Shown here in pieces: positions 8,336-15,668 of a stretch of 64,000 bases of DNA. The first letter of the stretch is position 1. Each line of letters opens with the position of its first letter. The stretch spans positions 62,001 through 126,000 of the forward strand of contig CAYTPW010000007.1 in the NCBI GenBank assembly GCA_964439935.1. Reading direction: 5' to 3'. This DNA comes from JABMQW01 sp964439935. Its GTDB lineage: Bacteria; Fidelibacterota; Marinisomatia; Marinisomatales; TCS56. The translations under genes were made by a program, and so were the position numbers. Under the pieces are notes generated by a model, which saw only the letters and a list, made by a program, of their open reading frames with translations, searched no databases and had not been told where the DNA came from.

Positions 8336-8609
8336 CCCGCTCCTGCTCGATTTCTAGGACGATCCCTTCAGCAGTAAGTTCTATCTCGTATTCGAAATCA
8401 CCTTTTATCCCCTCCAGTTCGTATGTAATTCCGTCATTTGATTCCTCCATTTCAGCTTCGGTGAACTGAACACCAGGTAAAGCTTCCTGGGCGGCCTTCA
8501 GTACTGCCCCAGGAATTTCCGAAATGGGAATATCCCTTTCATCACCCGAAATCCCAACAGAAACCAACAACAAAATTAAGATACCGATTAAATAATTAGT
8601 ATTTCGCAT
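8169..8609 (-). CDS. Secreted PepSY-like protein with His/Asp-rich tail
   Basis: A 146-residue exported protein. The start at 8609 is chosen because GGAGGA lies six bases upstream, leaving MRNTNYLIG and a hydrophobic signal peptide to about residue 23. The middle (about 24-90, ISEIPGAVLKAAQEALPG ... YELEGIKGDFEYEIELTAEG) resembles PepSY/PepSY-like beta-lactamase-inhibitor domains. From about residue 92 to the end the sequence becomes a string of DH, GDH and SDH units with more than fifteen histidines, so it probably binds metals such as zinc, nickel or copper. The repeat may expand or contract between strains. The function is inferred from composition only. Confidence 0.75.
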   Translation of the reverse strand: MRNTNYLIGILILLLVSVGISGDERDIPISEIPGAVLKAAQEALPGVQFTEAEMEESNDGITYELEGIKGDFEYEIELTAEGIVLEIEQERDADDHSGAHTGDHGGDHSSDHDSDHSGDHDGDHTGDHDQDHDLHHEDDHDTEHED

Positions 8610-8767
8610 GTCTGTTCCTCCCATTGTTATAAAAATGTCGACAGTAATTTAATCCATAAAAACCAATAATATTAATCCATTAATACGATGAATTTTAATG
8701 CCCATAACTTGTAAAACAAGATTGCGTTATTTTAAGATTTAGATTCCTCCAGCATTAATTCTATGGG

Positions 8768-9274
8768 TCAGTTAGCCCAATGTAACAACTCATCAGTACC
8801 CGGCGGATCATTCCAGTCAATTGGTCCCCGCTCAAAGCGGTATATCAATCTTGGTAATACGATCTGATTCCAGGCCTGGTTAAAATAATCGAAAGCTTCG
8901 TCCCATTCACTACCTGAACCCCATCCATCATGATAGAGAGTCACTTTCGTACCGGATTCATCCGGAAAAAGGCGAATTACCACATGTGTATGCTGCTTTC
9001 GTACACTGGGAAGATGGGGAGGGGCGTTCCAAGTAAATGAAAACATCTTCATAGGCTGGATCGCCAATATACGCACTCCTTCACCACCGCGCTGACCTGA
9101 TGGTGCATCGGGATTAAAATAAATTTCATAATTCCCACCCGGGCGAAAATCAATGTTGCAGCCCGGAGCAAAAAAACCGATGATCCCATCCTCAGTCGTC
9201 CATGCTTTCCAGACATCGTCGAGGTTTGCTTTGACCTGAATTTCGCAGATTATAGCTTTTTCATGTTCTTTCAT
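8768..9274 (-). CDS. SRPBCC / AHSA1-like domain protein
   Basis: A 168-residue protein of the START-like helix-grip fold. The N-terminus (EIQVKANLDDVWKAWTTEDGIIGFF) is the classic opening strand and helix of AHSA1-type proteins. The PGGNYEIYFNPDAP, RILAIQPMKMFSFTWNAP and GTKVTLYHDGWGSGSEWDEAFDYFNQAW segments continue the family pattern through the long C-terminal helix. Such proteins bind hydrophobic ligands or act in stress responses, and the ligand is unknown. No good ribosome site is visible before the ATG at 9274. It lies just beside the AT-rich attC-like block and shares its strand, so it could belong to the array, though its base composition is closer to the core genes. Confidence 0.85.
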   Translation of the reverse strand: MKEHEKAIICEIQVKANLDDVWKAWTTEDGIIGFFAPGCNIDFRPGGNYEIYFNPDAPSGQRGGEGVRILAIQPMKMFSFTWNAPPHLPSVRKQHTHVVIRLFPDESGTKVTLYHDGWGSGSEWDEAFDYFNQAWNQIVLPRLIYRFERGPIDWNDPPGTDELLHWAN

Positions 9275-9304
9275 TATTATTGCCCAAATCTAAAGATTTT
9301 GATT

Positions 9305-9431
9305 GTCTAATGCTTAAATCACCGGCGCAAACTTGACCGGTTATATGCTGTTTGAATAACAATTCCAATTTTACAATCCCATGTTCTCTAATTAGCCTAC
9401 CACTCGAAGTCATGATGTAGTGTGGTTACGA
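9305..9431 (-). repeat. Degenerate attC-like repeat, related to the site at 13445-13576
   Basis: AACTTGACC (9330) and TAACAATTCC (9357) occur here 27 bases apart, exactly as at 13471 and 13498 in the better-preserved site. Both copies also share a TCTAA box 24-25 bases before the first word. The outer boxes are damaged: TCTAAT instead of TCTAAC at 9306, and GTTACGA at 9425. The two elements share ancestry, but this one may no longer recombine. Confidence 0.5.
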
Positions 9432-9465
9432 GCATTTTACAATCGCTACATTGAAATTCAGATAT

Positions 9466-10392
9466 TCATATTTTTTTGGCAAGTACTATAATATGGCTGT
9501 TTAATTTTATAAAAAAATTGATTCTTTTTATATAAGCAAACAGTTTTGATTTATTTGCTTGCATTATGGAAGGTGGGTAGCCCCAATTAAACGCATATGA
9601 TTTCAAAATTTTGAATCCTGCCTTTTCAAATAAAGTAGTTATTTCGGATAATGAATAAAATCTAATATGGGGTTGTTTGGTAGTCCCTTCATTGAGTGAA
9701 TATTTATTAACCAGGTCAAAATCTAAATTGCTTGCACCTTTAACCAATTTTAACAAACCCAGCAAATAGGCTACATTGTTTGTTTCTAACACACAAATTC
9801 CATCTTTTTTGGTTATTTTATTTAAGAAGTCAAATAAAAGAAATGGAGTGTGTAAATGCTCAATGACTTCCATGCAGGTAACTATATCAAATTCTAACTG
9901 GATATCGTCGGATTTGGTTGAGCTCCGAATTGAGGACTCACAATAATCCAAATTATTATAAATGAATTCAATTTTCTCATTTTGCATAAAATTGATAAAT
10001 GGTAGTTTGGTTCGTATACAATTGATAGCAGGATTAGCGTCTGCATGATCTTTGTATTTAGCTAATTCATCATCTTCACATACAAGGCCTTGGCCAAACA
10101 ATTTTATTTTTTCTTCTTCGAGAATAAGCTGTAATAGTCGAAGAAAAGTTCCCGGGAATGCACCGATATCCATGATCCCGGAATCGCTGACGATATATGG
10201 TTCGATGAGTTTAAATACTTCAAAATATAATTCAATACCAGAATAGGCATAAGATCGCCGGTGTGCATAAACTCTTTCATCACAAAAAAGTTCATACATT
10301 GAGGGAGTATATTTATTGTAAACAAGCCGTTTGAATTCGTGGAAAGTCATATCATTCAATTTCTGCATCTCACGTTTGAGTTCACATGTCAA
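9466..10392 (-). CDS. Class I SAM-dependent methyltransferase
   Basis: About 300 residues. A methyltransferase fold is visible: SAM-binding motif I in GIMDIGAFPGTFLRLL, and the later FDIVTCMEVIEHLHTPFLLFDFL followed by KDGICVLETNNV. That is the pattern of Methyltransf_11/23-type enzymes acting on small molecules, lipids or glycans. The first codon is uncertain: a TTG at 10392, or an ATG 24 bases inside (MQKLNDM), with no clear ribosome site at either. The gene is AT-rich, on the minus strand, followed by the degenerate attC-like repeat. The substrate is unknown. It is only distantly similar to the next methyltransferase. Confidence 0.75.
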   Translation of the reverse strand: MTCELKREMQKLNDMTFHEFKRLVYNKYTPSMYELFCDERVYAHRRSYAYSGIELYFEVFKLIEPYIVSDSGIMDIGAFPGTFLRLLQLILEEEKIKLFGQGLVCEDDELAKYKDHADANPAINCIRTKLPFINFMQNEKIEFIYNNLDYCESSIRSSTKSDDIQLEFDIVTCMEVIEHLHTPFLLFDFLNKITKKDGICVLETNNVAYLLGLLKLVKGASNLDFDLVNKYSLNEGTTKQPHIRFYSLSEITTLFEKAGFKILKSYAFNWGYPPSIMQANKSKLFAYIKRINFFIKLNSHIIVLAKKI

Positions 10393-10475
10393 TTATTGCA
10401 GCGTGTTTATGTCTGGTTCGGTTAATTGTTAATCCTGAAAGAAAAGAATTCGCCAAAAGTCTGGATTCAATATTC

Positions 10476-11276
10476 CTAATTTTTCTTAAAAATAAAAAAT
10501 GAAATATGATTTGTTAGCTTCCTAAATGCAAGATCAATTGACTTTTTTACCACTTTTACCAAAAACAATTTGCTGTCGTAGCACTTTTGCAATGGACGAT
10601 GAATGATCTTTATTTCATCCATTAATCCTTTTACTCCATCCGCACGTTTATGCGCGATGAATTCAAATCCACTATCAGTAAAACTATTAATAATGCTTTG
10701 ATGTGAAAATGCATATTGATAAAAATTGTCTTTAGTCAACTCAATATCTTCGAGACCTGCATACATCCCCAATGCTGCCTTTGCTTTTCTTAATATAGAC
10801 ATGGAAGGAACAGTTAAAAACAAATAGCCACCTTTTTTTATCACTCTGTACATTTCACTTAATATTGCATCATAGCCATCAATAAAGTGCTCTATTACAC
10901 CAAGTGACCAGTATCCATCAAAAAATTGATCACCAAACTCTAATTTTCTCACATCACCGGTGGAAACTTTCAATTCAGGCACAGCCTGGTTCACTTTAGA
11001 TACAGTGTCTGCCGCAAAATCAACACCATAAACATTGTATCCATTACTATGTAAAGTATAAACATTTTGCCCTTTACCACACCCACCTTCAAGAATTGTT
11101 GAACCTTTTGGTAAGCATTTGCTCGTATGATACAGAACAAACCTGTTTTTTATCTTTATATCTTCTGCAAAATCGTCACGTGAATAAAACGACCAATGAG
11201 AATCCCAAAAATCACTATCAGCCTTTTTATTCATAAACACCAGACAACGATTTTCAGGATCATAATACTTCTGCAT
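10476..11276 (-). CDS. Class I SAM-dependent methyltransferase
   Basis: 266 residues. Motif I is clear in STILEGGCGKGQNVYTLHSNGY, the acidic end of strand 2 in VYGVDFAADTV, and the post-motif in FDGYWSLGVIEHFIDGYDAILSEMYRVIKKGGYLFLTVP. This is a Methyltransf_11-type enzyme. The ATG at 11276 is preferred because AGGA lies eight bases upstream; a GTG two codons earlier is the alternative. It begins 23 bases after the stop of the lipase gene on the same strand, so the two may form one cassette or one transcript. Substrate unknown. The sequence is AT-rich compared with the core genes. Confidence 0.8.
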   Translation of the reverse strand: MQKYYDPENRCLVFMNKKADSDFWDSHWSFYSRDDFAEDIKIKNRFVLYHTSKCLPKGSTILEGGCGKGQNVYTLHSNGYNVYGVDFAADTVSKVNQAVPELKVSTGDVRKLEFGDQFFDGYWSLGVIEHFIDGYDAILSEMYRVIKKGGYLFLTVPSMSILRKAKAALGMYAGLEDIELTKDNFYQYAFSHQSIINSFTDSGFEFIAHKRADGVKGLMDEIKIIHRPLQKCYDSKLFLVKVVKKSIDLAFRKLTNHISFFIFKKN

Positions 11277-11299
11277 ATTCACTATCCTATCGGCTTAAA

Positions 11300-12184
11300 C
11301 TATTTTTTCTTAATATACTGCTCTCTTTGATTATATGGTACTTGTACTGATTCAGAAATTTTACTTTCTATATTTTTAAGATAATTCACCATGAAATGTT
11401 CTTTAAAGCTTTCGTGGGAAATATTTTTCCAAAAACTACCAGCAGACTTCCTTGTAGCATCATGCTTTTCAAGATAAACAAAATATTTTTTATCTAATAA
11501 TATGACTTCTTCACCAAGGTGCTCATAAATACCATGAATTGAATCTAATAGCGTTATCGGTGGTAAGAGTGGAACAATGTCATTTTCATCGACAACTCGT
11601 GTAATTGGTAGATAATTATAAGCCTGTACACCTTTATTATTTGTTACTTTAGGTTGTCCAAAATTAATGGATGGTTCTAAGCTGAATCCATCTTCATGTA
11701 AATACATCATAATTAAAGTTGCTATAGCAGCTCCTAATGAATGGCCAGTAACCGAAGTTTTATATTCTTTGTTAAGATAAGGATGTACATCTGTATAAAC
11801 TTTTGTAGCATCGCGATCAAATCCACGATGCGTATAAATTTTAAGTTTTTTGTTTTTTGATTGCCAGTATTCTGCATCTTCTTTAATATTTTTTAAATTT
11901 GAGGTTCCACGAATACTTAATACTTGTAATTCCTTACTTGGAAAGACTTCCAAAAAATATTGAACATCAATATCTTTTATTTCTGCAACTCGTACTGTTT
12001 GAGTAAACTTTTCTTTTATAAAGCCTTGGCTTTTATATGCGGCATTTGCTCTTTCAGCAAACCATTGCACTTTTTCAAAATCAATCTTTTTACTAGTCGC
12101 TATATCCAAGCCATTTTTAGAAATCCAAATACAATTTGTAATTAATAACATTAATAGTATTAGAACTATATTAATTGCTTTCAT
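11300..12184 (-). CDS. Lipoprotein of the class 3 lipase family
   Basis: A 294-residue predicted lipoprotein hydrolase. The signal peptide ends in a lipobox (LLITNC). The core carries the class 3 lipase pattern: LSIRGTSNLKNIKEDAEYW, THRGFDRDA, then the nucleophile elbow TGHSLGAAIATL, the strand INFGQPKVTNN, and VVDENDIVPLLPP with the expected catalytic Asp. A late histidine (IYEHLGEEV) can complete the triad. The ATG at 12184 follows an AGG-type site. The gene is AT-rich and lies directly after an attC-like site. Lipases of this group act on acylglycerols or phospholipids; here the anchor suggests action at the outer envelope. Confidence 0.85.
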   Translation of the reverse strand: MKAINIVLILLMLLITNCIWISKNGLDIATSKKIDFEKVQWFAERANAAYKSQGFIKEKFTQTVRVAEIKDIDVQYFLEVFPSKELQVLSIRGTSNLKNIKEDAEYWQSKNKKLKIYTHRGFDRDATKVYTDVHPYLNKEYKTSVTGHSLGAAIATLIMMYLHEDGFSLEPSINFGQPKVTNNKGVQAYNYLPITRVVDENDIVPLLPPITLLDSIHGIYEHLGEEVILLDKKYFVYLEKHDATRKSAGSFWKNISHESFKEHFMVNYLKNIESKISESVQVPYNQREQYIKKK

Positions 12185-12304
12185 ATTCAACCTATTATTT
12201 TATCTATAAAAGCTCTTTGCCTAATTAATTAAAATTATGATATTGAAATATCATTAACAAATATGAAAAATATTTATCCAAAATAAAGATAAATATCAAA
12301 TATA

Positions 12305-12429
12305 GTATAACGCACTAGGCTTGAGCTGCTTCTCGAAACGGACTTGCTTGGTAAATTCACTGTATCCTGCCACATCATTTTCGTAAACCAATCCCTTGTG
12401 TGTGAGTCAGCTCTAAGCCTTTGTTAGAT
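12305..12429 (-). repeat. attC-like recombination site following the Asp-box gene
   Basis: On the minus strand this 125-base element opens with ATCTAAC (R'' type, RYYYAAC) 12 bases after the stop at 12442 and closes with GTTATAC (R'-like, one base off GTTRRRY). The arms CAGCTCTAAGCCT (12408-12420) and AGGCTTGAGCTG (12317-12328) are complementary apart from one extra unpaired base. An unpaired base in the arm is a hallmark of attC hairpins. The loop has no other clear feature. Confidence 0.65.
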
Positions 12430-12441
12430 GCACCAGCAACT

Positions 12442-13422
12442 TCAATGAGTATAAATACCACGATAAAGACCGTCATAGTAAGTACCAAGATAAACTCGAT
12501 TTTCAGAATCAATTGCTAACGATCGGACTGCTATTGGGATTTTTAAACCTGAATTAACCTGATCCCAATTATGCCCATTGTCATTTGATACAAAAACACC
12601 ATCACCATAGAAAATTCCTGCAAAAAGATCTCCATATTCATTGGATGCAAGCTCCTCAATGTTTTTTCCAACAAGACCTGCTTTTTCCCAGGTATTTCCG
12701 TTGTCAACTGATCTGTAAACACCATTAGTGGTTCCTGCGAATATGACACCCGAAAGACTTGTCGTAAGAGTTTTGATACTTAGCGTATCCAACCCTGCAT
12801 GCTCCCAGGTTGCTTGATCGTGACTGTACCGGAAAACACCAACAGGAATACTATTCACAGCCACAGAGCCATAATATATGTTTCCCAGGGTATCATATGT
12901 AATGGCATAAAAGGATAGACTGGTCGGCGGAAGACCGGCACTAATATTCTCCCACGACTCAGCGTTGTTATGTGAGGTGAACGCTAGATAGTTATCAATC
13001 CAACCTCCACAAAATAGAACATCTTCATCATTGATTGACATAACCTGTGGAGAACCATAAGGGGTACTTCGCGTTTCCCAAGTTGAGCCATTGTCGATTG
13101 ACAAGAATGTGTTAGCCGAATGTACGATAATTTCATCTGATGAATTAACTATAATTGATTTAACCCAGCCTGTGTTCGACAATATTTCAGACCAACTCTC
13201 CCCATCATCGGATGATTTGTAAATAGCGGAATTGTCAGTACTGGTTCCAATGAAAATATCGGAATCAGAGTTAAAGCCTATCGCAGTAACTCGTATACCC
13301 TCAAATTCAATATGCTCCCACATAAGCGATTCATCAGGATTAGCATTATCAATTGTGTCCTCACAACTGAAAATGAATATCAACAAAAAGAGGAAAAAGG
13401 AAACTGGTTTAATTTTTATCAT
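12442..13422 (-). CDS. Lipoprotein with Asp-box (BNR/YCF48-like) beta-propeller
   Basis: A 326-residue predicted lipoprotein. I choose the ATG at 13422, because AGGA lies five bases upstream and the product then starts with a short signal peptide and lipobox (FIFSC). An upstream in-frame ATG at 13446 lies inside the attC-like R' box. At least five Asp-box repeats are visible (SSDDGESW, SIDNGSTW, SHNNAESW, SVDNGNTW, SNDNGHNW), spaced as in a six- or seven-bladed propeller. No sialidase active-site residues are evident, so a binding role is more likely than catalysis. The gene is flanked by attC-like sites on both sides, so it has the form of a complete cassette. Confidence 0.75.
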   Translation of the reverse strand: MIKIKPVSFFLFLLIFIFSCEDTIDNANPDESLMWEHIEFEGIRVTAIGFNSDSDIFIGTSTDNSAIYKSSDDGESWSEILSNTGWVKSIIVNSSDEIIVHSANTFLSIDNGSTWETRSTPYGSPQVMSINDEDVLFCGGWIDNYLAFTSHNNAESWENISAGLPPTSLSFYAITYDTLGNIYYGSVAVNSIPVGVFRYSHDQATWEHAGLDTLSIKTLTTSLSGVIFAGTTNGVYRSVDNGNTWEKAGLVGKNIEELASNEYGDLFAGIFYGDGVFVSNDNGHNWDQVNSGLKIPIAVRSLAIDSENRVYLGTYYDGLYRGIYTH

Positions 13423-13444
13423 CAGATTCCTGGTTAATGGTTGC

Positions 13445-13576
13445 ATCTAACGGTTTAACTCACCGAGCGTAACTTGACCTGACTTTATTCGGTTGATTAA
13501 CAATTCCTGGTTCAAAATCCTCATTTTCTCAAATTGTCCAGCCCGCTATTTGCGTCCGGTGCGGTGTTTGTTAGGT
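13445..13576 (-). repeat. attC-like recombination site following the SIMPL gene
   Basis: On the minus strand this 132-base element starts with ACCTAAC (a perfect RYYYAAC box) 10 bases after the stop of the SIMPL gene and ends with GTTAGAT (a perfect GTTRRRY box) directly before the next gene. Inside the boxes, CGCACCGGACG and the complement of CTCACCGAGCG give imperfect hairpin arms. Size, box consensus, position after a stop and orientation all match an integron attC site. Confidence 0.75.
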
Positions 13577-13585
13577 GAATAATTG

Positions 13586-14251
13586 TTAATCGACTAATTG
13601 GTATTTAATTTTTAATGAAACTTTAATTTCAACAGAATCTTGAATTCCCAATTTTCTTTCTGATGCAAGCATATATCTATCAAGATCCGTTTTGATATTC
13701 GCTGGTCCGACATTTATCATTTTGCCTATATTTTTCCCAAATGAATTACTAATCTTTTCTGCTCTATCATTAGCGTTCCTAATGGCCAATTGATAGGCAT
13801 TTAATTTATGTTCTTCAATTTTGGAAATATTAGGCTCTGTCTTAAGGATTGAACCCTGATTATTTGAAAAAATCAAATATATATCTTCAACAACAGAAAT
13901 ATCGGTCACTGTTACACTTACTATTTGTTTGGAATAAAAAACCTGATCGCTACAGTTTAGTTCAGATGTGACTTGCCTGGGTGAGAATTCAACACTCTCA
14001 GTATATTTTGAATGCTTTTCCAAATCCGCAATCAAATTATTGTGCGAATCCTTATAGGCTAAATCAATGTCTTCTAGATTCTCACTTCTATGATGTAGAA
14101 TGCCAATCATAATTATTTTTTCGGCTGGAATTTTAAGTGATGCTTCACCATATATCTCAATAGTAGATATTTCCAATTCATCACTTGCACTCAAAACAAC
14201 AATTAATGAACAAAGTAATAGTTTTACCCACATAGTATTTCTTATAATCAT
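13586..14251 (-). CDS. Secreted SIMPL (DUF541) domain protein
   Basis: A 221-residue exported protein with a signal peptide at the N-terminus (WVKLLLCSLIVVLSAS). The rest follows the SIMPL/DUF541 pattern: an opening ISTIEIYGEASLKIPAEK strand, a central YSKQIVSVTVTD strand, and the helix AYQLAIRNANDRAEKISNSFGKNIGKMINV that is typical of the family. SIMPL proteins are periplasmic or outer-membrane oligomers of poorly known function. The ATG lies 6 bases after AGGTGA, which is itself part of the GTTAGGT box upstream. The gene is AT-rich, minus strand, and ends 10 bases before an attC-like site. Confidence 0.8.
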   Translation of the reverse strand: MIIRNTMWVKLLLCSLIVVLSASDELEISTIEIYGEASLKIPAEKIIMIGILHHRSENLEDIDLAYKDSHNNLIADLEKHSKYTESVEFSPRQVTSELNCSDQVFYSKQIVSVTVTDISVVEDIYLIFSNNQGSILKTEPNISKIEEHKLNAYQLAIRNANDRAEKISNSFGKNIGKMINVGPANIKTDLDRYMLASERKLGIQDSVEIKVSLKIKYQLVD

Positions 14252-14259
14252 AATTATTC

Positions 14260-14266
14260 ACCTAAC
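14260..14266 (-). other. Lone GTTAGGT recombination box (R'-like) before the SIMPL gene
   Basis: GTTAGGT on the minus strand fits GTTRRRY and stands 8 bases before the SIMPL ATG, the position where a cassette boundary is expected. The sequence beyond it has no matching RYYYAAC partner or hairpin arms that I can find. It could therefore be a decayed attC or the cassette-proximal end of an attI-like site. Confidence 0.35.
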
Positions 14267-14537
14267 TAGTAATTGAACGAGTTGTATAATAACTTATGGC
14301 CGCGAAAAGCTCTATGAAAATAATTCATGCAACTACCCCTATATCTCTATATTATTCAGATATTAAGCTTAATAATCCTGGAATCCAAATGGAATTTTAT
14401 TATAGTCGGATAATAAACTGAATTCGAATATCATTCCGGAGCTCTGGGTCATAAATCATCTATTGGACTCTTAACATGATGGCCCCGTTTCCTTTTCTTT
14501 CCTTTCCCCGTTTCCTCACAATTCCGTAGCTTCAACC

Positions 14538-15668
14538 ATGTCAAATTATATGGGAATTATCCTGTTCATTATCGGCTTTATCACTGGCGGCGTCCTGATC
14601 TGGTTCATTCGTCAAAGAGAGCTGGCAGCGGTTGAGCGGGATCGTGATCAGGCAGCCGAAGCCCGGGAGACCAGCAACAAACAACTGGAGGACGCTTTCG
14701 GCAACCTGTCCAAGGCGGCGCTTTCGGATAATCAGAAAATTTTCTTGGAACTGGCCAAGAGTAAGTTTGATGATCTGTTAAAATCGTCAGACAGCCAGTT
14801 GGACGAAAAGAAAAAACTGATCGATAGCACCGTCAAGGATATGAAAGCCCAGTTGGAGCACCTTAACCAGCAGACTTCCGCCCTGAAGGGCCACCTGAAA
14901 CAGTCCCAGCAGGGAATGTCCGAATTGTCGGATACCACAGGTCAGCTGCGAAGGATCCTCTCCAGCTCCCAGGCCCGCGGTCAGTGGGGCGAGCGAATGG
15001 TGGAAGATATCCTCAATTTCATCGGCCTGATGGAAGGTAAGAATTATAGCAAGCAGACTATGGAAGGCGTAGGCAAGCCGGATTATACTTTTTATCTGCC
15101 CCATGATAAAAGAGTCAATATGGATGTGAAATTTCCGTTGGCTCATTATGAACGTTACCTGGCAGCGGAGCAGGAGGCGGAAAGGGAAAATGCCAAAAAA
15201 CTCTTTTTACGTGATGTGCGCCAGCGGGTTGGTGAAATCGCCAAGCGCGATTATATCGATCCTGCCGGTGGAACCGTCAACTATGTTCTGTTGTTTATTC
15301 CCAATGAAAGTATTTATGCTTTCCTTAACCGGGAAGATAATGATTTGATCGATTTTTCTTTGTCCAAAAAGATTATTCTGTGCTCACCGGTGACGCTGTA
15401 TGCTGTACTATCTCTGATTCGCCAGTCAGTGGATAATTTTGCCATGGAAAACAGGGCGGGTGAGATGCAGCAGCTGGTCCAGAGCTTCAGGCAGCAGTGG
15501 CTGAAATTCACGGAGAAAATCGATGCCATGGGTAAATCACTCGGTGTTGTCCAGAAACATTACGATGAGCTGGCGACCACCCGCAGCAATCAATTGCAGA
15601 AACCGATGGAGAAAATATCGAACCTGAAATTTGAGACAGAACCTGAAAAGCTGGAGGACAGCAATTGA
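14538..15668 (+). CDS. rmuC: RmuC-family DNA recombination protein
   Basis: A 376-residue protein of the RmuC family, linked in E. coli to limiting inversion recombination at short repeats. An N-terminal membrane anchor (residues 4-22) is followed by a long charged coiled coil (about 25-140). The nuclease-like core contains ARGQWGERMVEDIL, GKPDYTFYLPHDKRVNMDVKFPLAHYERYL (the Asp and Lys of a PD-(D/E)XK-like site) and VLLFIPNESIYAFL. No ribosome site is evident; a pyrimidine-rich stretch precedes the ATG. The downstream lipoprotein gene starts within the stop codon (TTGA). It lies just outside the attC-like array. Confidence 0.92.
   Translation: MSNYMGIILFIIGFITGGVLIWFIRQRELAAVERDRDQAAEARETSNKQLEDAFGNLSKAALSDNQKIFLELAKSKFDDLLKSSDSQLDEKKKLIDSTVKDMKAQLEHLNQQTSALKGHLKQSQQGMSELSDTTGQLRRILSSSQARGQWGERMVEDILNFIGLMEGKNYSKQTMEGVGKPDYTFYLPHDKRVNMDVKFPLAHYERYLAAEQEAERENAKKLFLRDVRQRVGEIAKRDYIDPAGGTVNYVLLFIPNESIYAFLNREDNDLIDFSLSKKIILCSPVTLYAVLSLIRQSVDNFAMENRAGEMQQLVQSFRQQWLKFTEKIDAMGKSLGVVQKHYDELATTRSNQLQKPMEKISNLKFETEPEKLEDSN

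Larger units (their letters stand above)
9305..14266 (-). mobile_element. Integron-like gene cassette array without a visible integrase (CALIN-like)
   Basis: Five minus-strand genes (two methyltransferases, lipase, Asp-box propeller, SIMPL) sit in a block visibly richer in A+T than its surroundings: 17 G/C in the 60 bases from 11941, against 33 in the 60 bases from 40021, counted by hand. Two of the gaps are attC-like sites of 125 and 132 bases, each beginning about 10-13 bases after a stop codon and ending in GTTRRRY-type boxes. A third, degenerate relative lies at 9305-9431. All genes point the same way, as cassettes do. No tyrosine-recombinase integrase is seen in the window. The call is an inference from these signs. 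Confidence 0.5.

Noticed and set aside
8102..8377. Arg/His/Gly-rich open frame on the plus strand
   Set aside because: It is the reverse side of the His/Asp repeat of the minus-strand PepSY-like gene. The minus-strand frame has a signal peptide, a domain and a good ribosome site.
8771..8777. GTTAGCC as a recombination box
   Set aside because: It lies inside the coding end of the SRPBCC gene and lacks partner box and arms.
10393..10440. Another attC-like remnant between the two methyltransferase genes
   Set aside because: TTCGGTTAATT and a GTGTTTATGT stretch recall parts of the 13445 site, but spacing and boxes do not match well enough to call it.
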